Assembly (NCBI GenBank): GCA_027604185.1
Contig: JADGKB010000195.1
Location: forward strand, 1-16,687
DNA length: 16,687 nucleotides
DNA from: Boothiomyces macroporosus
Lineage: Eukaryota > Chytridiomycota > Chytridiomycetes > Rhizophydiales > Terramycetaceae
Direction of reading: 5' to 3'
Shown here: piece after piece, positions 1-7,505 of the stretch
How the letters are laid out: each line of letters begins with the position of its first letter
How positions within the stretch are numbered: position 1 is the stretch's first letter
Made by a program: the position numbers and the translations under genes
Notes under the pieces: generated by a model
The model's database searches: none
The model's input: only the letters and a program-made list of their open reading frames with translations
What the model was told of the DNA's origin: nothing

Positions 1-1496
1 CGTCACTTGACTATGATTGCTATTGCTGGTACTATTGGTACTGGTCTGTTCTTGAAATCAGGGGATGTTATTGCCCACGCTGGTGCTTTAGGTGCACTTA
101 TGGCATATGTCCTCTCTGGTATTTCTGTATATTGTGTCGTTATGTCTCTAGGTGAAATGGCTACCATGATCCCAGTCTCTGGCTCCTTCAACGAATACGC
201 TGGAAGATTTATAGACCCAGCGTTAGGTTTTGCTTTTGGATGGATGTATTGGTTCCAATGGCTGTTGACTTTCCCTGTAGAAATCCAAGCTGCTGCTGGA
301 TTCTTCTCTCACTGGTCAGGCTTTATTGGAGATAACCCATGGTACATGTTTGTTATTCTCACTGTGTTGTTGACTTTTATCAACCTGATTGCTGTCACAG
401 GGTTTGGTGAAACTGAATACTGGTTATCCTTTGCCAAAATTTTTGCTATCGCATTATTCATTATTGTTGCGATTGGTGTCTTGATTGTCAACCGCAACTA
501 TGGTCAATGGATCCAAACCAGTGGAAAATGGAATCTGGGGTATCTTGGGTGCTATGGTCAGTGCTTCTTGATTAGCGCTGCCTTTGCTTTCGGAGGTACT
601 GAATTGGTCGGTATTACCCCATCAAAGAGTGTCCCAAGAGCTATCAACGGGACTTTCTGGAGAATTGCCATTTTCTACTTTTCAACAATCTTTTTGATTG
701 GGTTAATTAAGCAATTAGCTGATTTAGCGGTGATTGGTGGATTAGACAAGTCGCCATTTGTATTTACTTTGAAAGCGGCTGGTATAGATTTCGCGTCTGA
801 ACTAATCAACTTTGTAGCACTGGTAGCCGTAGTTTCTGCTGCAAACTCATCCGTGTATGCTTGCTCAAGAACTATGATGGCATTGTGTCAAACTGGTAAA
901 GGTCCGGCATTCCTAGGAAAGAACGACAAAAGAGGCGTCCCATTCCTTCAAACTGTTATTGTCGCTACTTTGGGATTTGCTGTCTTTTTTATTACCCTAG
1001 TTCCTGCTTCTGAACAAGATATCAGAGCTGGACATGATGCCTTTGATTTGCTTGTTGGCTGTGTGGGTGCTTGTATTCTTATGATTTGGACAATGATTTC
1101 ATTTACCCACATCCGATTCCGCGCAGCTCTCAAAGCGCAAGGCATTCCACTCTCAGAATTGATTTACGTATCGCCAGTTGGTTTCATTTACCCACATCCG
1201 AGGTGGTTGGTGATTACATTGCAATCATCATCAATGTGTCTGCATTGTTCTTTTCGGGCACTGCCACTTTCTTTGCTGACCCATCAAAGTTCAACATTGT
1301 TGACTTTTTGGACGCTTATATTATCCTCTTGGCCTACCCAATCTTGTATTTTGCTTACAAATTCACTTACAACACCAAAATTGTTTCCCTCACTGAAGTG
1401 GATTTCGTTACTGGCGTTCAATTAAAGAGAGACGTTGTAGAAATCGAAGAGCCTCCAAAATCGTTCTTTGGCAAGCTATTGGATCTCGTTGCATAA
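1..1496 (+). pseudogene. Amino-acid permease copy 1, 5'-truncated by window, decayed by indels
   Basis: Homologous over its whole length to the intact permease at 2533-4113 (YAT family, APC superfamily, 12-helix proton/amino-acid symporter of the plasma membrane). It enters the window at the conserved RHLTMIAIAGTIGTGLF segment, so about 25 residues lie upstream. Frame 1 is open to 1425, but alignment with copy 2 shows damage. About 17 bp are missing after 502; 503-568 then matches copy 2 only in frame 2 (VNGSKPVENGIWGILGAMVS). A 14-bp insertion near 569-582 restores frame 1. An 18-bp deletion removes AGEAAN from the family's AGEAANP.KS.PRA motif. A 20-bp duplication at 1182-1201 shifts the last about 100 residues into frame 3, ending at 1496. 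A working transporter is unlikely. Assembly error is possible but would need several independent events. The stop TAA overlaps AATAAA. Confidence 0.8.
1182..1201 (+). repeat. 20-bp duplication that shifts the frame of permease copy 1
   Basis: The 20 bases at 1182-1201 (starting tttcatttaccc) are identical to 1097-1116, 85 bp upstream in the same gene. Removing exactly this copy gives SPVG-VVGDY in frame, matching SPVGIYGDI of copy 2. It therefore looks like a templated insertion, or an assembly slip of the same size. Confidence 0.8.
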
Positions 1497-1500
1497 TAAA
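1495..1500 (+). terminator. AATAAA poly(A) signal overlapping the stop of permease copy 1
   Basis: TAATAAA: the stop codon at 1494-1496 shares two bases with AATAAA. Confidence 0.6.
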
Positions 1501-1871
1501 CCTATTTTCATTCACAACACCTTTGAACTCTTTACACACTCAAATATCGTCATCATATTAAGCTATCAGCAGGCAAAGGCTTACAAATTATTACGTAATA
1601 ATATCCGCATTCCAAATTAGAATTTAATATCTGCAGTAGTGCTACGGCAGACGAAACGTTTATTCCTGCAAAAGAAGAGAATCAAGACAAAATTGGTACT
1701 AGAGTAAACCCAAAGACTGTCGTATTTTTATTAATTCCCTTGAATAATGGTGATGAGTCTTTGATTAAAATCTTCAATATTAAACTAGGGGTAACCACGC
1801 GGCAGTGAAACTACATGTTTCAGAAATATTTTCGGAGGTCTTTTCTCGTGATCCATTTGTAAAAAAGTAGG
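1501..1871. other. Intergenic stretch with an open frame lacking a start codon
   Basis: No complete gene is visible. The plus strand holds an open frame of about 68 codons (about 1605-1808, ending TGA) whose translation looks protein-like (ADETFIPAKEENQDKIG, then KTVVFLLIPLNNG) but has no ATG and no recognised family. It may be an exon or a gene relic, or chance. Confidence 0.3.
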
Positions 1872-2243
1872 TTAATCCAATAAGGATTTGAAAGCGGAAA
1901 AATTGATACGATCATTTCCAACTAGAGCAGAGTAAGCTCGCTGAATATGCCTGCTGTTCATATTGGGCCTATACTTTTGTTGAGCATTCACGAAATCTTG
2001 TTGATCCAAGTATCCATGTGATTTGGAGTCAAAGTGCAAGAATATCTGCCTGTTCAAAGGTATAAAGTCTTGTTTGAAGTCTTGAAAGTAAAGATCGCGA
2101 TCAGGAACTTCACAAGGCAGTGGAGGAAATCCGTTCAAGCAAACACAAGCGATAATGTAGTCCTGAGGGGTCAGATATGGTTTCCCATTGGAAGCGTAAT
2201 CAAACACCTGTTTCAAAAATATTGCGTCCTTTTCAGTTGTCAT
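1872..2243 (-). CDS. EF-hand protein, EFCAB11-like
   Basis: Intronless 123-residue protein starting at ATG 2243. It resembles the EFCAB11 family, small calmodulin-fold proteins. An N-terminal helix-loop-helix (FDYASNGKPYLTPQDY, residues about 14-29) is followed by a C-terminal pair whose first loop is FDSKSHGYLDQQDF (about 71-84). The loops are degenerate: the middle one keeps Asp at position 1, Gly at 6 and Asp at 12 but has Lys and His at ligand positions 3 and 5, and the last one (ALVGNDRINFSAF) is poor. Calcium binding is therefore doubtful, and a structural or protein-binding role is as likely. It is divergent from permease copy 2, sharing 289 bp of upstream DNA. No TATA-like element is seen close to its ATG. 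Assignment to EFCAB11 rests on overall pattern (YLTPQDY, then LNGFPPLP) and is moderate; EF-hand fold is more secure. Confidence 0.72.
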   Translation of the reverse strand: MTTEKDAIFLKQVFDYASNGKPYLTPQDYIIACVCLNGFPPLPCEVPDRDLYFQDFKQDFIPLNRQIFLHFDSKSHGYLDQQDFVNAQQKYRPNMNSRHIQRAYSALVGNDRINFSAFKSLLD

Positions 2244-2497
2244 ATTTGTAAAAGTAAAAGAAAAAACTCGTGACTTGAGGAGATTGAGATTAGCTCAACT
2301 GTGGTAAGAGTGACAAGAGGAGAGGTTTGACAATCCTTATGCGATGATTATTTTTGCTTTTGATTGATAAAAATCGGCCATCAACTCTGGGTTTTATTGA
2401 ATTATTTTTAAATTTTTATCCAGGCTCGTTCTATTGCTTGGTGTTTTAGCCCAGCCAAAATACTGGTGGGCGGAGTGATTGTGACCTGAAAAGTACT

Positions 2498-2505
2498 TAT
2501 ATAGA
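2498..2505 (+). promoter_or_regulatory. TATA-like element of permease copy 2
   Basis: TATATAGA lies 28-35 bp before the ATG at 2533. If it is the TATA box, the mRNA leader is only a few bases long, matching the other genes here. Confidence 0.5.
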
Positions 2506-2532
2506 GAGCTATCTGTGGGGTAAATTCACAAA

Positions 2533-4113
2533 ATGAACCCGAAAGTTGAAAAAGATGCTGGTGTGTTTGAAGATCAGCCAGATGGGATCCACAGAGGATT
2601 GCAATCGCGTCACTTGACTATGATTGCCATTGCTGGTACTATTGGTACTGGTCTATTCGTGAAATCAGGAGATGTAATTGGTGGTGCTGGTGCTCTAGGA
2701 GCTCTTGCTGCTTATGTTCTAGCCGGAATATCCGTCTTTTGCGTTGTAATGTCACTTGGTGAAATGGCTACCATGATTCCGCTCTCTGGTTCTTTCAACG
2801 AATACGCTGGGAGGTTTATCGACCCTGCTGTAGGGTTTGCTTTTGGATGGATGTATTGGTTCCAATGGCTGCTGACATTTCCTGTAGAAATCCAAGCTGC
2901 AGCAGGCTTTGTTGGGCATTGGTCTGACTTTATCAAGCAAAATCCTTGGTACATGTTTATCATACTAACTTTGCTGTTGACGTTCATCAATTTGGTTGCT
3001 GTAACCGGTTTCGGAGAAACTGAATACTGGCTCTCGTTCATCAAGATATTTACAATTGTAGTGTTCATTATTATTGCTATTGGTATTTTGATTGTCAACA
3101 GAAGTTATGGATTCCAAACTTACACAGTGAATGGATCATCTCCATTTGAGAACGGTGCATGGGGTATTCTCGGTGCTATGGTCAGTGCTTCTTTTGCTTT
3201 CGGAGGTACTGAATTGGTCGGTATCACTGCTGGTGAAGCTGCCAACCCTGCAAAGAGTGTCCCAAGAGCCATCAACGGGACTTTCTGGAGAATCGCCATT
3301 TTCTACTTTTCTACCATCTTCTTGATTGGCTTGATTATGAATGCTACTCTTTTGGACAAAATTGGATCCTCAGGAACACTAAACAAGTCTCCATTCGTGT
3401 TTACTTTGAAGACTGCTGGTATTGGGTTCGCACCTGATTTCATCAACGCCATTGCTTTCATTGCTGTCACCTCTGCTGCAAACTCCTCCATCTACGCCTG
3501 CTCTAGAACCATGATGGCTCTGTGCCAAACTGGAAAAGGTCCAGCTATCCTTGGAAAGAACGACAAGCGTGGTGTTCCATTCTTCCAAACTCTTATTGTT
3601 GCGACTCTTGGGTTCTGTGTGTTCTTTATCACCTTGATTCCATCATCACCAGAAGATATTCAGCTTGGCCACGATCCATTTGACTTGTTGGTAAACTGTG
3701 TCGGTGCTTGTATTTTGATGGCTTGGGGTATGATTTCAGTCACCCACATTCGTTTCCGTTATGCATTGCAAGCTCAAGGAATCCCACTCTCCAACTTGAT
3801 TTACGTTTCTCCAGTCGGAATTTACGGTGATATCTTGTCACTCGTTATCATCTTTGTCGCAATTTTCTTTTCTGGTTCTGCTCCAGTATTCTCTGGCGCA
3901 ACCACATTCAACTACATTGACTTTTTGGACGCTTACTTGGTCATCCTATTCTACCCGCTCTTGTACATTATCTACAAGGTAGTTTACAGAACCAAATTAA
4001 TTCCTCTTAATGAGGTTGATTTGGTCACTGGTGCTCAATTCAAGTCTGACGTTGCTGAGGTTGAAGAAGAACCAAAGTCAATCTGGCAAAAGATCTCTGA
4101 CATTATTGCTTGA
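2533..4113 (+). CDS. Amino-acid permease, YAT family (intact)
   Basis: Complete intronless 526-residue transporter of the fungal/bacterial amino-acid permease family (TC 2.A.3), expected to import amino acids with protons across the plasma membrane. A hydrophilic N-tail (about residues 1-25) is followed by the signature RHLTMIAIAGTIGTGLFVKSG in helix 1, GEMATMIPLSGSF in the helix 2-3 region, FGGTELVGITAGEAANPAKS (the substrate-site and loop motif) and SAANSSIYACSRTMMALC in helix 8. About 12 hydrophobic segments and an acidic C-tail rich in Glu complete it. Length is typical of the family, slightly short. ATG 2533 has an A-rich context (cacaaaATG) and a TATA-like element about 30 bp before it. 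It is a tandem duplicate of the decayed copy at 1-1496, with the EF-hand gene between them on the other strand. Substrate range cannot be read from sequence. Confidence 0.95.
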   Translation: MNPKVEKDAGVFEDQPDGIHRGLQSRHLTMIAIAGTIGTGLFVKSGDVIGGAGALGALAAYVLAGISVFCVVMSLGEMATMIPLSGSFNEYAGRFIDPAVGFAFGWMYWFQWLLTFPVEIQAAAGFVGHWSDFIKQNPWYMFIILTLLLTFINLVAVTGFGETEYWLSFIKIFTIVVFIIIAIGILIVNRSYGFQTYTVNGSSPFENGAWGILGAMVSASFAFGGTELVGITAGEAANPAKSVPRAINGTFWRIAIFYFSTIFLIGLIMNATLLDKIGSSGTLNKSPFVFTLKTAGIGFAPDFINAIAFIAVTSAANSSIYACSRTMMALCQTGKGPAILGKNDKRGVPFFQTLIVATLGFCVFFITLIPSSPEDIQLGHDPFDLLVNCVGACILMAWGMISVTHIRFRYALQAQGIPLSNLIYVSPVGIYGDILSLVIIFVAIFFSGSAPVFSGATTFNYIDFLDAYLVILFYPLLYIIYKVVYRTKLIPLNEVDLVTGAQFKSDVAEVEEEPKSIWQKISDIIA

Positions 4114-4117
4114 TTTC

Positions 4118-4123
4118 AATAAA
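4118..4123 (+). terminator. AATAAA poly(A) signal of permease copy 2
   Basis: AATAAA starts 5 bases after the TGA at 4111-4113. Confidence 0.6.
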
Positions 4124-4222
4124 CTTAGATGTTAAATAATTGATCAATATCCGTTGTTCGTGTTTTAAAAAAGATCATACTTTAAAACAATATATTATTC
4201 ATCAAAAAAGATTATATACACT

Positions 4223-4543
4223 TTACTGTCTAATTACAACTCGCTTGGATTCAATCAAAAACAAGTTCCGCTTTTTAATATGGTACCTCCAACCAATAAA
4301 CATTTCACAGTCTACACAACGCATTTCAGATACTTGAAACCCACTCTTGTAATACGCTTTTCGTCCAAATTTACAATTTTCCCTATCGTTAGCTTTAGTG
4401 TACATTTGCGGAAATAAATAAGCTTCGTCTTTGCTCGACCGCAGTTCATTAGATATCATGTCATCCAAATAGCAAAAGTGAGAGCGACATTTGGAGCAAC
4501 ATATAACTTGTCCATTCAGCAGCTGCGGTATTTTAATTCCCAT
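4223..4543 (-). CDS. Yippee-like zinc-binding protein
   Basis: A 106-residue protein of the Yippee/Mis18/cereblon-CULT fold family: small single-domain zinc proteins whose molecular role is not well defined. It has the two CxxC knuckles (C16-S-K-C19 and C76-V-D-C79), the segment after the first knuckle that in Yippee proteins reads like SHF..LDDMIS, AYLF before a short loop, and GWRY at 84-87 just after the second knuckle, in the family's usual order. The frame is open to an earlier ATG at 4612, but I chose ATG 4543. It gives MGIKIPQLLNGQVICC, the normal distance from start to first knuckle, and a TATAAAAA lies about 23-30 bp upstream of it. The C-terminal tail (about 15 basic and hydrophobic residues) may differ from the usual one. 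It is convergent with permease copy 2, with 109 bp between stops. Confidence 0.82.
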   Translation of the reverse strand: MGIKIPQLLNGQVICCSKCRSHFCYLDDMISNELRSSKDEAYLFPQMYTKANDRENCKFGRKAYYKSGFQVSEMRCVDCEMFIGWRYHIKKRNLFLIESKRVVIRQ

Positions 4544-4565
4544 AACAATGAATTCGACACCATGC

Positions 4566-4573
4566 TTTTTATA
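4566..4573 (-). promoter_or_regulatory. TATA-like element of the Yippee-like gene
   Basis: Read on the minus strand, TATAAAAA lies about 23-30 bp before ATG 4543. It decides the choice of that start over 4612, which would place the element inside the coding region. Confidence 0.5.
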
Positions 4574-4612
4574 ATCTCCAAACCACATGGTACCACTGTT
4601 AAACGCTTGCAC

Positions 4613-5072
4613 TAGCCACAGATTTTTCCAGGATCCACACTGTTACCATGCGTTACAAAGAATGAAAAAAGAAGGAAGCTTTTAAATCTACATTTTTGTA
4701 TATATGAAATCAAAAAGGGTTTGTTTTGGTTATCTTTATGTCTTTAATCCGAGTTGCTAACCAGCTGGAATGAGGCACTGGCGTAAGGTGGCCAAAAGAG
4801 CAATTGAATGAGGCGCACAAACAGAAGAGATTCACATCCATCACTGGTCACAAACCATACATGGCTGATAGTCCTGCATAACCACTTCCTTGTTTTCAAG
4901 TTGGACCACTGATCATCACCAGTAAGCCCTCAATCAAGCTGGAACAACCTTCCAAATGCGAATTCATCTACTGAGCAGTAGCTTTTTCTTTCAACCAACA
5001 AAATTCCTCTTTGAAATCATGTTGATTGGAATAATAAGCTTTTCAATCCTCGGTCTAACTCGGGATTTTTAA
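4613..5072. other. Intergenic region, no gene recognised
   Basis: About 460 bp between the Yippee-like gene and the open frame of the ankyrin gene. No ORF of useful length, tRNA or repeat array was seen. The part from about 4745 to 4985 is visibly less AT-rich than its surroundings. A missing first exon of the ankyrin gene should lie here, but no convincing exon could be placed. Confidence 0.4.
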
Positions 5073-7475
5073 AAGGAAACTCAGAGTAAACGGTTTACCA
5101 AAATTTTTAACAGAGAATTACTTTCAAAGGATTTGTTATTGTCAATAGCCGGTCATTTGAATTTGATCGAGTATCATCAGTTTAGATTCTCAGGTTGCAA
5201 TGGCTTACCAGCGGAGCCAGAGCTGACATTTCAAGCAATGAAAGAATCCTTACGGAATAACGGTGGAGTATTTATCAGAGCTAAAATGAAACCGGACGAT
5301 TATGAACATTTGCTTTCCGTTTGGGATGTAGAGTTGCTCCCAGTAATGTGTTTTCAAAGAGAGAAACAGTTGGTAATGAAATGGGCAACTTCAGAAAATC
5401 TCATTGACACAAGCTTGATCTTTAGATTGGTTCTTGGCTGCGAATTTACGAGTATAGAGTTCACAAGGTAGCAGGAATGTAATTCTAGAATATTCATGAA
5501 AGCAAGTTTCGTAGGTAGCGAAAGCCTTTTCGATTACACACTTGAAAAAACGATTGACGTGAACAATGCGTTTAGATTCGCTAGTGCCGGCGGCCATTTT
5601 CCTTTAATCAAGAAGTTGCTGCAGTGTGATAGGGTAGATTTACAATTGATGAAAACAAACAGCTTTCCTATTTTGGTTTCAAGGGGATATTTTGATATTG
5701 TATTGTACATATGCGAAAGAGTTGAAGGATGTATTGATGCTCGTTGTCTTCGGTTGGCTGTGAATGGAGGACATTACGAAATGACTAGATATTTTTTACC
5801 GTTTATTGATCCCTCATTAGATAATAACTACTGTATACGATCTGCGATTCGAAATGCGCATTCAGATATTGTAGAATTACTGCTGAATGATGTTAGAGTT
5901 ACTCCAAGCTCAGAAGGGTAAATTTGTATTCACTTTAGGTTGAAATTTGCAATATCCAAAGAGTATATTGAAATAACGAGATTACTGCTCAATGATTCTA
6001 GAGTTGAAGTGGATGGATGTTTAAAGTTGGCCGTGGATGTTGGAAATATTGATATTGTTCAAATGTTAATGGGTAGTTATAGTCTAATTGTAGAACATTC
6101 CTACTACAAACAAAGCAATTCAGTTGTAAAAGAACTGGGAAATTCGAACCCTGCATTATGTCCATTTGAGAATGTAGACGAAAGCAAAAAAGTAGCAACA
6201 CCTTTTAGACAAAAGAAACTAGAAGAAACACCAAAATGTCCAACTTTACCTTCTGGCGAATCAGAAATGCATTTTTCAGAAAAAGAAAAGGATTCAGCTG
6301 TGCTTTTAGCGATTAAAAAGAGTGATGAACACATATTTAACCTGTTATTATCAGATCCTTCCATTAATCCTAGCTTATCAAATAACGCTCCAATTAGGGC
6401 GGCGATAAATGCTCAAAATATGGAAATGGTTGCCAAACTACTTCAAGATAGTCGCGTAGATCCATCAGAATATTCAAACTACTGTTTATATTTAGCAATC
6501 AAACTGAAAAATATCAATATTCTCACTATATTACTGAAACATCCAAAGGTCAATCCAATGTTTATGGAAAACAATGCAATCAGTTTAGCAGTGCAAAGTG
6601 AAAATATAGAAATTTTGATAGCACTATTACACGATGGAAGAGCTGACCCTACTGCCTTAAATCAATATCCACTTAAATTAGCAGTTATGAGGCGGTTACC
6701 CATTTTTGTATCTGTTTTGCTGAAGGATAATAGAGTCGATCCTTGTGCTGATTCTAGCTTTTCATTATGCGAAGCAGTTAGATTACAAAATATTGAGATT
6801 GTGGATATGCTTTTGAAAGATGGACGAGCAAATCCAAACGATAATGGGCAATATTGCATAATGGAAGCATGTAAATCTGGAAACTTGGATATTGTTAAAT
6901 TGCTTGTTGCCGATGAACGCGTAGATCCAGCGTGTAATGATAATGCTCCAATCAGATTTGCTGTGGAAAGCGGGAATTTTGAACTTGTTGAATATTTTCT
7001 GCAATTACCAAATGTCGATCCGAGTGCTAGCAATCAAGACGCAATCCACTCTAGTATAGTTATTGGCAATTACAATATATTCAAACTGCTTTTGCAAGAC
7101 AAACGAGTTGATCCATCACAAAGAGAAGATGAATCGTTGATCAATGCAGTAGCAAGAAACTCTATTCAAATAGTTCAAAGTTTACTTGATGATCCCCGTA
7201 TATCCATCGAACTGGACGATTACTACACTTTTCGATTGGCAATACAGTTGCAAAATGTAGATATCGTAAAGATGTTTTTAATGTGTCCCACTCTGGATCC
7301 AAATGCTGATGACTCTTTTGCTTTACGATATATTTGCTTTGTAGGTAATAGAGAAATACTCAAACTACTTCTTGCAGATGCTCGACTTTTAATTACACAA
7401 TCTGCGCAGGATTCTGCTACAGCTGGCGGTAATCTAGATATATTTGAATTACTTGATGATCATAGAAATAAATAA
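5073..7475 (+). CDS. Ankyrin-repeat protein, 5' end unresolved, two micro-introns
   Basis: A single frame runs from 5073 (just after an in-frame TAA) to TAA 7473-7475, broken only by TAG 5469 and TAA 5919. Both stops lie inside 21-nt GT-AG segments (5468-5488 and 5918-5938). Proposed exons are <5073-5467, 5489-5917 and 5939-7475, about 786 residues in this window. The N-terminal about 130 residues (ELLSKDLLLSIAGHLN) may be a degenerate F-box-like helical region; this is weak. From about 5570 on there are about 19 ankyrin units of 28-31 residues of the kind expanded in chytrids, with consensus N.AI..A...NIEIV..LL.D.RVDPS. They are interrupted once by a hydrophilic linker rich in Glu, Lys, Ser and Pro (about 6105-6295). 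Role: protein-protein scaffold, partner unknown. There is no in-frame ATG before 5238, so a first exon upstream is likely. Confidence 0.82.
5468..5488 (+). other. Candidate 21-nt intron 1 of the ankyrin gene
   Basis: Begins GTAGCAGG and ends AATTCTAG, phase 2. It contains the only in-frame stop between 5073 and 5918. Removal keeps the frame (21 = 3 x 7) and joins EFT-R-IFMKAS. It ends like the homology-supported synthetase intron at 8543-8562 (ATTCTAG). Confidence 0.7.
5918..5938 (+). other. Candidate 21-nt intron 2 of the ankyrin gene
   Basis: Begins GTAAATTT and ends CACTTTAG, phase 2. It contains the only other in-frame stop (TAA 5919). Removal gives VTPSSEG-LKFAISKEY, a slightly short ankyrin unit but similar in spacing to the next unit (RVEVDGCLKLAVD). 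Confidence 0.7.
7467..7472 (+). terminator. AATAAA abutting the stop of the ankyrin gene
   Basis: The last two sense codons AAT AAA form AATAAA directly before TAA 7473-7475. Confidence 0.5.
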
Positions 7476-7505
7476 GTAATTGTTATATTAAGATGGTGTT
7501 TATAA

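Noticed and set aside
503..521. A 19-nt GT-AG segment in permease copy 1 that would move frame 1 into the correct frame 2 (Y-V-ENGIWGILG).
   Set aside because: Its bases align as coding sequence with copy 2 (VNGSKP versus VNGSSP), and no GT-AG segment repairs the following shift back to frame 1. Pseudogene decay explains both.
1177..1202. 26-nt GT-AG segment in permease copy 1 that would join SP to VVGDY.
   Set aside because: It would delete the conserved VG; removing the exact 20-bp duplicate gives a better match.
2712..3098. Antisense open frames inside the permease, synthetase, ankyrin and stress-protein genes.
   Set aside because: They are shadows of conserved genes, with no recognisable domains of their own.
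4223..4612. Longer Yippee-like protein starting at ATG 4612.
   Set aside because: Yippee proteins normally begin close to the first CxxC, and a TATA-like element would fall inside the coding region.
4745..4985. Less AT-rich island as a non-coding RNA gene.
   Set aside because: Only base composition stands out; no convincing fold, promoter box or similarity was recognised.
5468..5938. Reassigned stop codons or programmed readthrough as an explanation for TAG 5469 and TAA 5919.
   Set aside because: Other genes here end at TAA, TAG-free or TGA stops at expected family lengths, and both stops sit in GT-AG segments of the same size as homology-supported introns.
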